This document shows positions 8,285 to 16,824 of a stretch of 64,000 nt of DNA, in pieces. Position 1 is the stretch's first letter; every line of letters starts with the position of its first letter. The DNA is from an uncultured Pelagibacteraceae bacterium. Lineage in GTDB: Bacteria > Pseudomonadota > Alphaproteobacteria > Pelagibacterales > Pelagibacteraceae. The position numbers and the translations under genes were made by a program. The notes under the pieces are model-generated. The model saw only the letters and a list, made by a program, of their open reading frames with translations. It searched no databases and had not been told where the DNA came from. The stretch is taken from assembly GCA_902598825.1 (NCBI GenBank), contig CACKDD010000002.1, forward strand, positions 41,433 to 105,432, read 5' to 3'.

Positions 8285-8983
8285 CTAATCTCTAATTTGG
8301 TATAAGTTATCAACAAAAGACAAAAAAGGAAATCTGAACTGTTTTATCAATAAAAAATTGTTTTTTTTCAAAAATTTTAAAATTTTTTGACTAGAATATC
8401 CTTTGTACATTTTTGAGAAATGAATCTCAATAAGTAAATATTTGATCTTACTTTTCCTAATACTTTTTAATGATCCTTCTAATATATCAAGTTCATGGCC
8501 CTCTGTATCAAGTTTTAAAAGACTTAGATTTTTTATTTTTTTTTTCTTAATATAATTATCAATTGTTTTGGGTTTAATGATAATTTTTTTTTTTATTGGG
8601 TTTTTTTTATTCAATATCTTATTTTTAATTTTTAACCATGTGGAGTCTTTATTCAATTTAGAGAATGTAGAAGTACTAGATAGTTCATTAATATAAAAAG
8701 TTTTATCAATTTCATTTTTGCTAAATGCTAAATTGTTTAATACAACTTTTTTATTTTTTTTATATTTTTTTTGTAAATCTTTAAAAATATTTACTTGTGG
8801 CTCAAATGAATATATTTTTTTTATATTTCTAATCTTTAATAAATAATCTATTGTTTCACCTCTGTGTGCTCCAACATCAAAAGCATTCTTAATATCTAAA
8901 TGTCTTAAGGATCTTAAGATATTTGGTTGGTGCCAATAGACTCTAACTAAATCAAGAAAAAATAAAACTAAAAATTTGATCAT
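8285..8983 (-). CDS. FkbM-family methyltransferase
   Basis: The 232-residue protein has the SAM-binding motif I (AFDVGAHRGETIDYLL, about residues 33-49). It also has an acidic motif ending strand 2 (YSFEPQ) and the FkbM-type motif LLKLDTEGHELDILEGS around residues 155-172. A hydrophobic N-terminal stretch (residues 1-13) may contact the membrane. FkbM-type enzymes O-methylate sugars or other hydroxyls. It is the last gene of the minus-strand glycan island, so methylation of a surface polysaccharide is the likely role. It starts 14 bases after the epimerase stop. Acceptor unknown. Confidence 0.75.
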   Translation of the reverse strand: MIKFLVLFFLDLVRVYWHQPNILRSLRHLDIKNAFDVGAHRGETIDYLLKIRNIKKIYSFEPQVNIFKDLQKKYKKNKKVVLNNLAFSKNEIDKTFYINELSSTSTFSKLNKDSTWLKIKNKILNKKNPIKKKIIIKPKTIDNYIKKKKIKNLSLLKLDTEGHELDILEGSLKSIRKSKIKYLLIEIHFSKMYKGYSSQKILKFLKKNNFLLIKQFRFPFLSFVDNLYQIRD

Positions 8984-8997
8984 TGTTGTAAATAAAT

Positions 8998-9990
8998 CTA
9001 AGAATTTTTCTTTAAAAAATCAATTGCATCATTTATTCCATTTTCAATTGATATTTTGGGAAAAAATTTATATTTAATTTGTAAAGATCTTGACCCACCT
9101 CTTGCAAAAACGCCTTCTGGTTTTGTTGAATTTCCTCTCACTTGAATGTTTCTTTTCCCTAAGATATTAAGAATTTTTTTTGATAAATTTATAAAGCTTA
9201 AAAATTTTCCTGAAGATAGATTTACTGCTTTTCCATTCTTAACTTTTTTAGCAATTAATAATGAACCTCTTATAACATCTTTAATGTGTATAAAGTCTCT
9301 CATTTGATACCCACTGCCCCAAACAATGAATTTTTTATTTCCTCTATGACTCAAGGCTCTTTTAATAATGCTGGGAAAAGGGTAATTTAAATCTTGATCT
9401 GAGCCATATCCTGTAAAAGGCCTAAAGATTGTATTTTTAATTCCATATTTTTCATAAGCTAGTGATGCTAAATATTCATTGTTTAATTTAGCCCAACCAT
9501 ATGAAAGATCGGGTTTGCCCATATAATTTTTTGAAAAATCAATATCTGACTCTTTTAATAATCTATATCTACCCTTTTTTTGTAAATTTATTGGATATGC
9601 TGCACTAGATGAATAAGTTATAATATGTCTGATTTTACTTTTGTTTTTTACAACCCATCTCCAAAAAGCTGTGTCAATCTCTAGATCTTCAGCTACAGCA
9701 AGTGGATTATACTCAATGACTTCTCTACCCCCTACTATTGCAGCAAGATTAATTACAAGCTCATAATTTTTATTTAATTTTTTCTTAAAAAATTTTCGAC
9801 AATCTAATTTAGAAAATTTAAATTTTTTTTTAAATTTATTTGGATTAAACACCTTCCATTTTCTTGGATGTATTCCGCCAGATAATGGAGCTAAGTTATC
9901 TACAATCTCAACATTCTTGCCTTTTTTAAGAAAATATTCTGTATAATATCTACCTACAAAACCAGCACCTCCTAAAATTAAAATACTCAT
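8998..9990 (-). CDS. NAD-dependent sugar epimerase/dehydratase (extended SDR)
   Basis: The 330-residue protein has an N-terminal Rossmann motif (LILGGAGFVGRYY, GxxGxxG). The catalytic Tyr-Lys pair is in SYGWAK around residue 165, and a Ser-rich strand (YSSSAAY) precedes it; both are typical of the UDP-glucose 4-epimerase/dTDP-glucose dehydratase class. The 'FRPFTGYGSDQD...FPSIIKRAL' region fits a nucleotide-sugar binding half. It should interconvert a nucleotide sugar used by the glycosyltransferases next to it. The exact sugar cannot be read from the sequence. It lies 4 bases after the preceding gene in the minus-strand operon. Confidence 0.8.
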   Translation of the reverse strand: MSILILGGAGFVGRYYTEYFLKKGKNVEIVDNLAPLSGGIHPRKWKVFNPNKFKKKFKFSKLDCRKFFKKKLNKNYELVINLAAIVGGREVIEYNPLAVAEDLEIDTAFWRWVVKNKSKIRHIITYSSSAAYPINLQKKGRYRLLKESDIDFSKNYMGKPDLSYGWAKLNNEYLASLAYEKYGIKNTIFRPFTGYGSDQDLNYPFPSIIKRALSHRGNKKFIVWGSGYQMRDFIHIKDVIRGSLLIAKKVKNGKAVNLSSGKFLSFINLSKKILNILGKRNIQVRGNSTKPEGVFARGGSRSLQIKYKFFPKISIENGINDAIDFLKKNS

Positions 9991-9994
9991 AAAA

Positions 9995-10903
9995 TTAATC
10001 TGTTATTTTTTTCCATTCATCGAAAGCAAGAGAACTTTTTTTTGGTAAAAATTTATAAATATTATTTGAGTCTTTATATAAATTTTCAACTAAATTTAAT
10101 GAATTTGTGTAACCAATATACTCATCCTTAAAATCTTTAATCAAATTGTGTACATTCCTTTGTTGATAAACGGTAGGTTCATTATAAATAACTTTATATT
10201 TTTTTGAAGTAACATAAAAAGAAGCCCAAATATCATCCATTCTTCCAATATGAGGAAATAAAAAATAATCTCGAACTACTTTTCTCGATATCAAGGTATT
10301 TTGAGAATTAAAAGGAGATATTTTCTTAGAAAAAAAAGGAAACAGACTTTTTTTAAAATTACATTCAGGTTTAAATATCATTCTACAAACTGCATCAATA
10401 TCAGGGTCACCATTCCAAAAATTTGCTTGAATATCCGGTCTAATTAGATTTTTTTTACCAATTTTATATTTTCGATTATTAACTAGTTCCAATGGAAGTC
10501 CCCTGTGCCAAAGATTTGAGTGGTTTGTGTACCCAACAGGATCAAATATTTTTTTATTAGTTAGAATTTCCTTACAATTTATTTTTTTATCAACATAAAT
10601 ATTTTTAAACCAATTTTTATATGGAATATTATCATCATCTATTAAAGCTATAATTTCAGCACCTCTATTGTAGGCTTCCAATATTGCAAAATTTCTTCTT
10701 TGTATACAATTCCATCCAATTAGTTTTGATAACTTGGGCCATTTTTTTTCTTGATATTTTGTGCTAAGTACAACTGAATTCTTTAAGTTAAATCTTTTAG
10801 ATTTTTTATCCAAAGCGACAATAAGTTTACAATTCTTATTTTTTGCAAAAAGTTTTAAAGCTTTAGTTGGAGGATTAATTGTAGTTGTAGCGATATAAAT
10901 CAT
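9995..10903 (-). CDS. Glycosyltransferase, possibly STELLO/DUF288-like
   Basis: The 302-residue protein starts with a strand-rich N-terminus (MIYIATTTINPPTKAL). A GT-A metal site IALIDDDNIPYKNW (DDD at about residues 92-94) follows. The pattern '...SPFNSQNTLISRKVV...PHIGRMDDIWASF' recalls the C-terminal signature of STELLO-type glycosyltransferases, where an Asp-Ile-Trp segment is conserved; I rate that match moderate. It is cytosolic with no membrane helices, and overlaps the preceding GT2 gene by 4 bases. It probably adds a sugar to a surface glycan; donor and acceptor unknown. Confidence 0.65.
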   Translation of the reverse strand: MIYIATTTINPPTKALKLFAKNKNCKLIVALDKKSKRFNLKNSVVLSTKYQEKKWPKLSKLIGWNCIQRRNFAILEAYNRGAEIIALIDDDNIPYKNWFKNIYVDKKINCKEILTNKKIFDPVGYTNHSNLWHRGLPLELVNNRKYKIGKKNLIRPDIQANFWNGDPDIDAVCRMIFKPECNFKKSLFPFFSKKISPFNSQNTLISRKVVRDYFLFPHIGRMDDIWASFYVTSKKYKVIYNEPTVYQQRNVHNLIKDFKDEYIGYTNSLNLVENLYKDSNNIYKFLPKKSSLAFDEWKKITD

Positions 10904-11601
10904 ATATTTTTAAATAGAACCTTTAAATAAGAAATATAACTTTGTAAAGTTATTGAAGAATTTCCTTCTGTTCTTTTTTTCCATTTGGCTGGTATAGTTA
11001 CAACATTATAACCCTTTTTTATAGGTATTAATAACATTTCCAATGCAAATCCGTGTCTCAGTTCATTAATTTTATATCCTTCAAACACCTTACTTGGATA
11101 AACTCTATAAGCAAAAGTGAAATCTAAAATTTCATAACTAAAAAATAATTTAATTAGTTTTTGAAAGAAAAAATTTGCTAAAAACTTAACTATTCCATAA
11201 TTAGAAAAACCTTTTTTGCTAATCCACCTATCTGCAGAAATAATTGATTGTGGATTTTTTTTACTCATTGAAATCATATTTTTTAATTCATATGGATTAG
11301 TTTCTAAATCTGCTGCCATAATTGCTAAATATTTATTTTTCGAGTTTTTGATCCCTAAGTCTATGGCTCCACCAACAAAAGGTCTTTTTTGGGGGAAAAA
11401 ATTTAAATTTTTATGTTTACTTTTTAGATATAAAAGCTGTTTTTTAACTATTGAAGGTGTAAACTTTTGAGAATAAATAATTAAATACTCCTTTTTAACT
11501 TTAATTCTTTCCAAAATTTTAATAGTTTTTTTTAATGAATTTATTTCATCCATTATAGGGATTATAATTGAAAGAGAATATAAATTTTTTTTTTTAGTCA
11601 T
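10900..11601 (-). CDS. Family 2 glycosyltransferase
   Basis: The 233-residue protein has the classic GT2 start (LSIIIPIMDEINSLKKTIKIL), a gap-spanning basic loop, and the acidic strand LAIMAADLETNPYELKNMI (D98-x-E100 region) for the nucleotide-sugar metal. The C-terminal part resembles dolichol-phosphate-mannose-synthase-like enzymes (FTFAYRVYPSKVF...HGFALEMLLIPIKKGYNVVTIPAKWKKR). No C-terminal membrane pair is present. It overlaps its neighbours by 4 and 8 bases in the glycan operon, consistent with tight cotranslation. It probably transfers a sugar to a polyprenyl phosphate or glycan intermediate. Confidence 0.78.
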   Translation of the reverse strand: MTKKKNLYSLSIIIPIMDEINSLKKTIKILERIKVKKEYLIIYSQKFTPSIVKKQLLYLKSKHKNLNFFPQKRPFVGGAIDLGIKNSKNKYLAIMAADLETNPYELKNMISMSKKNPQSIISADRWISKKGFSNYGIVKFLANFFFQKLIKLFFSYEILDFTFAYRVYPSKVFEGYKINELRHGFALEMLLIPIKKGYNVVTIPAKWKKRTEGNSSITLQSYISYLKVLFKNI

Positions 11602-12451
11602 CTAATAAAGATCTAATCTTATCATTATTAGTTTCTGACAGAGAATCTTTCGAATAAATACCTATATATCTGCCATAATCTTTATTTTTAAAATCATGGA
11701 GTGTATAAATAAGACCTTTGCCTAAAGGGAATTTAAAGTCTGTAATATGATCAAGTGTTTTTCCTAATTTTAAATCTTCAAATTGATTATTAAATTCTTT
11801 AATTGCTAATGGTTCACCATTTATATCATTTAAAACATAATCGCTAACAAATAGATCATCAAAATAACAAAACACTCTTGGTAATAATAAATTCCTTTTT
11901 GATAATTCAGGAATTTTATCTAAAAAAATTTTGGTTGATGAATAAAGGTCTAGATCAAAGATAATCAATCCTATTTTTGATTTTTTTTCAGATATATATT
12001 GATCTAATGTTAAGGAAATATTTCCTTCAAATATCTTAATACACCTATCCTCATTTTCTAAGTTTTTAATATTTCTATTAGTGTAATCTCCTTGTTTCCA
12101 AAAAAAAGGTAGGTCCTCTTTTATACCCGATTCTGGCAAGCCAGTTCCTGAGTCAAAACCAATTATGTTAATCTTAATTTTTAAAATTTTTTCAATTTTT
12201 CTTTTGTATTTAAGAATTGATTTAATGCCATTACCACCGGCTACACCTAATTCAATTATATCTATTTCATTAAAACCTAATTTAATTGCATTTTTAGAAG
12301 TTTCAAAAATTAATGACTCATAATGTGGTCTAAAAGTAGGAAATTTAAGACTTAAATATTTAATTAATGCTACACGCAAAGGCTTTTCGTAACACAAAAT
12401 TCTTAGAAATAACAATTTTATTTTATAAAGAAAATTTATCATTAGACTCAA
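11594..12451 (-). CDS. TylF/macrocin O-methyltransferase-like SAM protein
   Basis: The 285-residue protein has a Rossmann-type core: IDIIELGVAGGNGIKSILKY (motif I, about residues 63-81), NIIGFDSGTGLPES (acidic loop) and a LIIFDLDLYSSTKIFL strand. This combination is typical of TylF-like class I methyltransferases found in polysaccharide clusters. About 45 residues of basic, hydrophobic N-terminus precede the domain. The start of the next gene overlaps its end by 8 bases. Methylation of a sugar in the glycan built by neighbouring genes is the likely function; no acceptor can be inferred. Confidence 0.65.
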   Translation of the reverse strand: MSLMINFLYKIKLLFLRILCYEKPLRVALIKYLSLKFPTFRPHYESLIFETSKNAIKLGFNEIDIIELGVAGGNGIKSILKYKRKIEKILKIKINIIGFDSGTGLPESGIKEDLPFFWKQGDYTNRNIKNLENEDRCIKIFEGNISLTLDQYISEKKSKIGLIIFDLDLYSSTKIFLDKIPELSKRNLLLPRVFCYFDDLFVSDYVLNDINGEPLAIKEFNNQFEDLKLGKTLDHITDFKFPLGKGLIYTLHDFKNKDYGRYIGIYSKDSLSETNNDKIRSLLDD

Positions 12452-12461
12452 ATAAATTATT

Positions 12462-13940
12462 TTAAAAATAATTACCGTAACAATTATTTATATTTATAAG
12501 CATAAATATATCATGATCGATTAAATCCTCACAATCTACAAAAAGATTATTCTTTTTAATAATTATATGTGAATTATTCTCAATTTTTTGTATTTTTTTA
12601 AGACTATCTATTTGTTCATCTAAAGATTTACTATTATAGAAAATACTTGCCAAATCCATTCGATTTTTCCAATCAATGATTTGATCATACCTGAAAGCCG
12701 GATGTTTCCAATCAACAAAAATTGGTAAACCACTATACATTCTTACATAATCTAGATTTACAGGTATTAAGATTCTTTCGATAGATCCAGACATCTTTTT
12801 TAAATCTTTTGTTAGTTGAAGTTTTTCCCTAAAATCTGAATTAAGATTTTTAACTACATGTGATTTTAATCCAAAAAAAATTGTAGATATAATTAAAAAA
12901 CCATAGATGAATACGCTTACTTTTGTCATATCCATTCTTAATCTGACAATTAGATATGATATTATGATTAATGAAGAAATTGGTGCAATAAAAACTGAGC
13001 TCCTCCAAGGAAAAGTCAAAGCTAATGACTCACTATTCAAAAAAAATTGAGCTGAACTAAGTAAAATTGAACTAAATCCAAATATAAAAAATAAGATAAA
13101 AAAACGTTGATTTTTTCTTATTATATATAAAGAGGTAAAGTAAATTAGCAAAAAAATTATATCTTTATAAGAGAACCAATAGTGGATATCAGCATGATGA
13201 GGTATTCTATTAAACATTATTTTTTGACCAATAATAGCTAACTCTTTATCAATCATCATAAAATTTATCATTACAAAAGTCGTAATTGGTAAAATTAAAC
13301 AAATATAAAAAAATAAGACTTTTAAAAAATCTTTATAATTTTTAAAAATCAAATTAGAAATTAGAATTCCAGCAACTAAAAAACCTGAGTGTAAAACATA
13401 AGTTGGATGAAATGATGCAGCTAAACAAATAAAAAATACAGTTAATAAGTTTTGATTTTTTAAAAAAAAATAAATTCCTAAAAAAATAAATATCCCAAAG
13501 CTTGCAGGTTGGTAACCAGCATCAATAACTTTTTGACCAGCTACACCAGTAAAAAAACTATTTTCATGAAATAAAACAATATATGTAGCAAACCATAATA
13601 TATAAAGATTTCTATTCGACAGTTTGGGAAATAAATTTTTTGATATTAAAAACAAAGATAAAGTACATATTCCCAATAATAATGAGTGAACAATATATAC
13701 AACTTTGCTAGAAAAAAGTTTTATTACGATATAGTTAAAATAGGTAAAAAGAGGAAGGTGATGTTCCTGATTTGCAATCCAATCATTTTGTAATTTATTA
13801 TCGTCAAAATGTTTAATAGAATGAATCAAATGAGCGGCATTACCCTTATAAACATCAAATATTTGAACTGTTAATACAAATAATAAGCTTAATAAAACAT
13901 AAAATACCTTATCATTTTTAAAATATGTTTTTTTTACCAT
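12462..13940 (-). CDS. Polytopic membrane protein of a glycan cluster, GT-C-like architecture
   Basis: The 492-residue protein has about ten hydrophobic segments across residues 12-375, followed by a soluble C-terminal part of roughly 115 residues. An N-terminal periplasmic loop holds an acidic/aromatic stretch (HFDDNKLQNDW), and a FHPTY motif lies between helices. This topology (many helices, acidic first loop, soluble tail) is that of GT-C glycosyltransferases or related polymer-processing proteins. I recognise no specific family. Location between a methyltransferase and TylF-like gene supports a surface-glycan role. It starts 4 bases after the upstream FkbM gene. Confidence 0.55.
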   Translation of the reverse strand: MVKKTYFKNDKVFYVLLSLLFVLTVQIFDVYKGNAAHLIHSIKHFDDNKLQNDWIANQEHHLPLFTYFNYIVIKLFSSKVVYIVHSLLLGICTLSLFLISKNLFPKLSNRNLYILWFATYIVLFHENSFFTGVAGQKVIDAGYQPASFGIFIFLGIYFFLKNQNLLTVFFICLAASFHPTYVLHSGFLVAGILISNLIFKNYKDFLKVLFFYICLILPITTFVMINFMMIDKELAIIGQKIMFNRIPHHADIHYWFSYKDIIFLLIYFTSLYIIRKNQRFFILFFIFGFSSILLSSAQFFLNSESLALTFPWRSSVFIAPISSLIIISYLIVRLRMDMTKVSVFIYGFLIISTIFFGLKSHVVKNLNSDFREKLQLTKDLKKMSGSIERILIPVNLDYVRMYSGLPIFVDWKHPAFRYDQIIDWKNRMDLASIFYNSKSLDEQIDSLKKIQKIENNSHIIIKKNNLFVDCEDLIDHDIFMLININNCYGNYF

Positions 13941-13944
13941 TTAA

Positions 13945-14730
13945 TTAATTAATGTGTTTTGAAAATAAAGAATTGTGTTGAAAACAAATAAGATCTTTGT
14001 CGATTTTGATAAATTCATAATTGTTTACTTTTAATAAATTAATTATGTTTTCAGCTATTTGTTTTTTCATGTGTATCCATTCAAAAATTATTACAGGTCT
14101 TAATTTTGAATTTTCAATAAAATCTTTTACAAGAACACTATCATAACCCTCAGTATCCATAACTATAAGGCCTAATTTGTCAAAATTGTATTGTAATATT
14201 AAATCATTAAAGGTTATGCAATCAACATCATGTGAATGTATATGATTAATCTTTATGCCATGGTTTGTTAGATGATCTTTTTCAAACGAAGCTAAAACAG
14301 TCAACCAGCTTACGTCATTACTTTCATACTTTTTTTTATAATTTTCATAATAATCTGGATTAACTGAGTATATCTTCTTTTTACCTTGTTTTGTATCAAG
14401 AGCTTTATTAATAAATTCTACATTATTATAATCAGAGTAATTTTTTTTTAATTCTAGAAATGCACTTTTAATTGGTTCTACTAGTAATATTTTTGTATCC
14501 TGGTTGATAGAATTTCGTAAAAAATCATCACTTTTTCCATCATTTGCTCCTACCTGAATAATTTGATCTATTTTTTTTTCATTAACTAAAAATTTTATTA
14601 AGTCAGAACAGCTAAATGTGTATGATTCAATAAGTCTCTCTGTTTTAACTGTTTCTTTGGGTAAAATTTTATAACCAAATAAGCCTAAAAATTTTTTTAA
14701 TAGTTTATTTTTTTTTATATCATGACTCAT
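13945..14730 (-). CDS. FkbM-family methyltransferase
   Basis: The 261-residue protein has motif I QIIQVGANDGKSDDFLRN (about residues 55-72), an acidic strand LLVEPIKSAFLELKKNY, and the family-typical LGLIVMDTEGYDSVLVKDF (about residues 190-208). It differs clearly from the second FkbM protein at 8285, so this is not a recent duplication. It is the first gene of the minus-strand glycan operon. A weak promoter (TTGTTA, 18 bases, TATAGT) can be read just upstream, overlapping the T-tract side of the OMP terminator. Acceptor unknown; sugar O-methylation of a surface glycan is likely. Confidence 0.75.
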   Translation of the reverse strand: MSHDIKKNKLLKKFLGLFGYKILPKETVKTERLIESYTFSCSDLIKFLVNEKKIDQIIQVGANDGKSDDFLRNSINQDTKILLVEPIKSAFLELKKNYSDYNNVEFINKALDTKQGKKKIYSVNPDYYENYKKKYESNDVSWLTVLASFEKDHLTNHGIKINHIHSHDVDCITFNDLILQYNFDKLGLIVMDTEGYDSVLVKDFIENSKLRPVIIFEWIHMKKQIAENIINLLKVNNYEFIKIDKDLICFQHNSLFSKHIN

Positions 14731-14772
14731 TTTTTTACAGACTATAGACTATCAATTTTATTTTTAACAAAA

Positions 14773-14798
14773 AAAAAGGACCCCTAAGGGTCCTTTTT
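14773..14798 (-). terminator. Rho-independent terminator after the OMP gene
   Basis: GGACCC (14778-14783) pairs with GGGTCC (14788-14793) around a CTAA loop. The stem extends through A5 (14773-14777) and T5 (14794-14798). On the minus strand a GC-rich stem is followed by a T-run, 21 bases beyond the OMP stop. This is the clearest intrinsic terminator in the window. Confidence 0.85.
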
Positions 14799-14818
14799 AA
14801 ATTGTTTTAATTCTTTAA

Positions 14819-15478
14819 CTAAAATGATTTAGCTATAGATATGGAGAAAGTTGTTAACTCAGCTTCAGCAGTCTTTTTTACATTATCAGAACCATTTGAA
14901 CTAGTTGTTACACTAATATCATCATAGTCTGTGTAAGTAGCTTCAAGCCTAGCAACTAAACCATTAGCAAGTTCGTTAGTTTGGAAACCAATTCCAATCA
15001 TAGGACCTTCCAATTTAGTACTTTGCGAGTTAACTGTAGTTGTTGGTGTTTCCACTCCATCGTTTTTTGTCTGAGTGATAGTACCAATATCAGCCATTGC
15101 GTAGCCAGCTTTCACATAAACTCCACCATTACCCGTACTGTACATGTACTGGCCGTAAAAAGTTCTGTGATCACTAAGTTCAGCACCTGTCATTGCTTCT
15201 TTAGCATTCTCCAACATTATCGTAGCTGTAAAAGGAATTACCTCTACACCAAGCGATAAACCATCTAATGCAGGAAGTTCAATTTCTGCAAATATTGCAC
15301 CATACTCATGGTCTTTCGCTTTGCTTGCGGCTGCATAAGTATTATTTCCTGCAGTGTAAGCATTTTTAGTAGCGTCTAATTCTCCAGTACCATACTTAAT
15401 TCCAATCACACCTTCAGCTTGCGCAGAGGTAGCTAAAAGTAAGCTTGCTCCGAATAATATAGATAGTATTTTTTTCAT
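14819..15478 (-). CDS. Outer-membrane beta-barrel protein
   Basis: The 219-residue protein has a clear signal peptide (MKKILSILFGASLLLATSAQA, cleavage after residue 21). It then has alternating hydrophobic/polar strands and ends in Phe (SIAKSF), the signature for barrel insertion by the BAM complex. Its length suggests an eight-stranded barrel of the OmpA/opacity-like type. Codon use is visibly less AT-extreme than in the glycan island, fitting high expression. It is a single-gene unit: a strong terminator follows, and 173 bases of noncoding DNA with inverted repeats precede it. Function beyond surface exposure cannot be told. Confidence 0.8.
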   Translation of the reverse strand: MKKILSILFGASLLLATSAQAEGVIGIKYGTGELDATKNAYTAGNNTYAAASKAKDHEYGAIFAEIELPALDGLSLGVEVIPFTATIMLENAKEAMTGAELSDHRTFYGQYMYSTGNGGVYVKAGYAMADIGTITQTKNDGVETPTTTVNSQSTKLEGPMIGIGFQTNELANGLVARLEATYTDYDDISVTTSSNGSDNVKKTAEAELTTFSISIAKSF

Positions 15479-15524
15479 ATTTAACCCTATATTTAAATAA
15501 TTAATTATTTACGTACAGAAAGCA

Positions 15525-15572
15525 CCATAGTTAAATATGGCGATTCTACAAATTAAAAATCCCCATATTTAA
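15525..15572 (-). promoter_or_regulatory. Nested CCATA/TATGG inverted repeats upstream of the OMP gene
   Basis: CCATA (15525-15529) is inverted-repeat paired with TATGG (15536-15540). TTAAATATGG (15531-15540) is also a perfect 10-base inverted repeat of CCATATTTAA (15563-15572). The middle copy can pair with either flank. The set lies 47-94 bases upstream of the OMP start, where an operator or a switching leader would be expected. Which, if either, is inference. Confidence 0.4.
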
Positions 15573-15585
15573 GTTATTAAAGAAA

Positions 15586-15616
15586 AAAAAACTAAATTGT
15601 TGTAATAATACAACAA
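15586..15616 (-). terminator. AT-rich hairpin, probable terminator of the cinA-ggct unit
   Basis: TTGTTGTA (15597-15604) and TACAACAA (15609-15616) form a perfect 8-base stem with an ATAA loop. Read on the minus strand the hairpin is followed within a few bases by a long T-run (complement of 15582-15590). It lies about 36 bases beyond the cyclotransferase stop. The stem is weak, so an operator for the OMP gene is an alternative. Confidence 0.5.
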
Positions 15617-15651
15617 AAAAGTATTGATTTTATTGATATTTTTTAAATTCT

Positions 15652-16053
15652 CTAATTTCTAAGTGCTCTAATAAGGTAATTTTTATCTAACTTACAGTCT
15701 TTATAGCCTTTTATGACAATATTTAGGTATCTTTCTGTGGGATAGGTAAAAGGAGTTTTTTTTGCCATAGTATATGTCATTACTTTTTTACTATAATAAT
15801 AAAAATAATACTTTTTATAAAGTAATGGATAGTCTTCATAAATATCCAATTTTTTTTCATCACTTTTTGATATTTCAAACAGCCCGCCAACGACTTTAAA
15901 GTTTTTCTTTGGCTCAATATCAGCGGCCCTGTACTTACTTCTAAAGGTTAATCTAAAATTGTTTAGGTTTATTTTTTTAAGGAAAACACTATCTTTACAC
16001 CTTCGTTTCATTTGAAAATGATTTAAATTACTTCCGTAGGCAAAATAAAGCAT
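15652..16053 (-). CDS. Gamma-glutamylcyclotransferase-like (AIG2/GGCT fold) protein
   Basis: The 133-residue protein starts MLYFAYGSNLNHFQMKRRC, the YGSN loop of the GGCT fold that binds the gamma-glutamyl group. A central 'VVGGLFEIS...LDIYEDYPLLYKK' segment supplies the Glu expected as general base in this family. Enzymes of this type release 5-oxoproline from gamma-glutamyl amino acids or glutathione-related substrates. It directly abuts the CinA stop, so the two share a transcript. Specificity is not predictable from sequence. Confidence 0.75.
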   Translation of the reverse strand: MLYFAYGSNLNHFQMKRRCKDSVFLKKINLNNFRLTFRSKYRAADIEPKKNFKVVGGLFEISKSDEKKLDIYEDYPLLYKKYYFYYYSKKVMTYTMAKKTPFTYPTERYLNIVIKGYKDCKLDKNYLIRALRN

Positions 16054-16803
16054 TTATCGATCTACAATTTCAATTTTTTTTTCTTTAACAAATTTTAAAA
16101 TTTGAGAGTTACAATGATCAATTTCAGATTGGTTTTCTGAGCGAATAACAATTGAAACCCCTAATTTACCTGCATGAAAAAAAGGATAGCTACCAATTTC
16201 TACATCTTTATTTTGATTTTGAATCTTTGATAAAGAATTTGCAATTTCACTCTCAACAGTTTTAAGGTTAACAGTATGACTTAAAATAGGCTCTCCGCCT
16301 ATAATTCTATTTTTTAATCCACCCAACATAGATTTTAAAATTGAAGGAACCCCAGGAAGACAAAAAACATTTTCAACATTAAAACCTGGTGCACCACTAG
16401 TGGGATTTAAAATTAATTTTGCATTTTTGGGCATCCATGTCATTTTTTGTCTACCGCCATTAAATTCACCTGTCTTATAATATGCTTTTAGAATTTCAAA
16501 AGCTTCTTTATGGATTTCATATGTTAAACCAAAAGCTTTTGAAACTGACTTAGCAGTAATATCATCATGAGTTGGGCCTATACCACCAGTGGTAAAAACA
16601 TAATTATTTGATTTTCTTAAGAAATTAAGAGTATCAACTATTGTCATTTCAATATCAGGAATAACTCTTACCTCGCTTATTTTAACACCCATTGAATTTA
16701 ACCATTTAGCTAATGTACTGGTATTAGTATCTTGAGTTCTTCCAGATAAAATCTCATTACCTATAATTAATATAGCTGCATTTACTTTTGTATTATTTTT
16801 CAT
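16054..16803 (-). CDS. CinA-like molybdopterin-binding-fold protein (no amidase domain)
   Basis: The 249-residue protein matches the N-terminal COG1058 domain of CinA: AAILIIGNEILSGRTQDTN at the start, the FTTGGIGPTHDDITAKSV motif around residues 70-87, and GAPGFNVENVFCLPGVP around 137-153. The C-terminal PncC nicotinamide-nucleotide amidase domain (about 160 residues in full CinA) is absent. The COG1058 part is linked to ADP-ribose pyrophosphatase activity in pyridine-nucleotide salvage; that role here is inferred. It diverges from sfsA with only about 20 bases between starts, so the promoters must lie inside coding sequence. Confidence 0.8.
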   Translation of the reverse strand: MKNNTKVNAAILIIGNEILSGRTQDTNTSTLAKWLNSMGVKISEVRVIPDIEMTIVDTLNFLRKSNNYVFTTGGIGPTHDDITAKSVSKAFGLTYEIHKEAFEILKAYYKTGEFNGGRQKMTWMPKNAKLILNPTSGAPGFNVENVFCLPGVPSILKSMLGGLKNRIIGGEPILSHTVNLKTVESEIANSLSKIQNQNKDVEIGSYPFFHAGKLGVSIVIRSENQSEIDHCNSQILKFVKEKKIEIVDR

Positions 16804-16824
16804 TTTAAAATGTATAATTTAATT

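Noticed and set aside
16810..16824. Upstream ATG as the sfsA start
   Set aside because: It would leave only 6 bases between divergent start codons and adds residues not typical of SfsA; the ATG at 16825 matches the family start.
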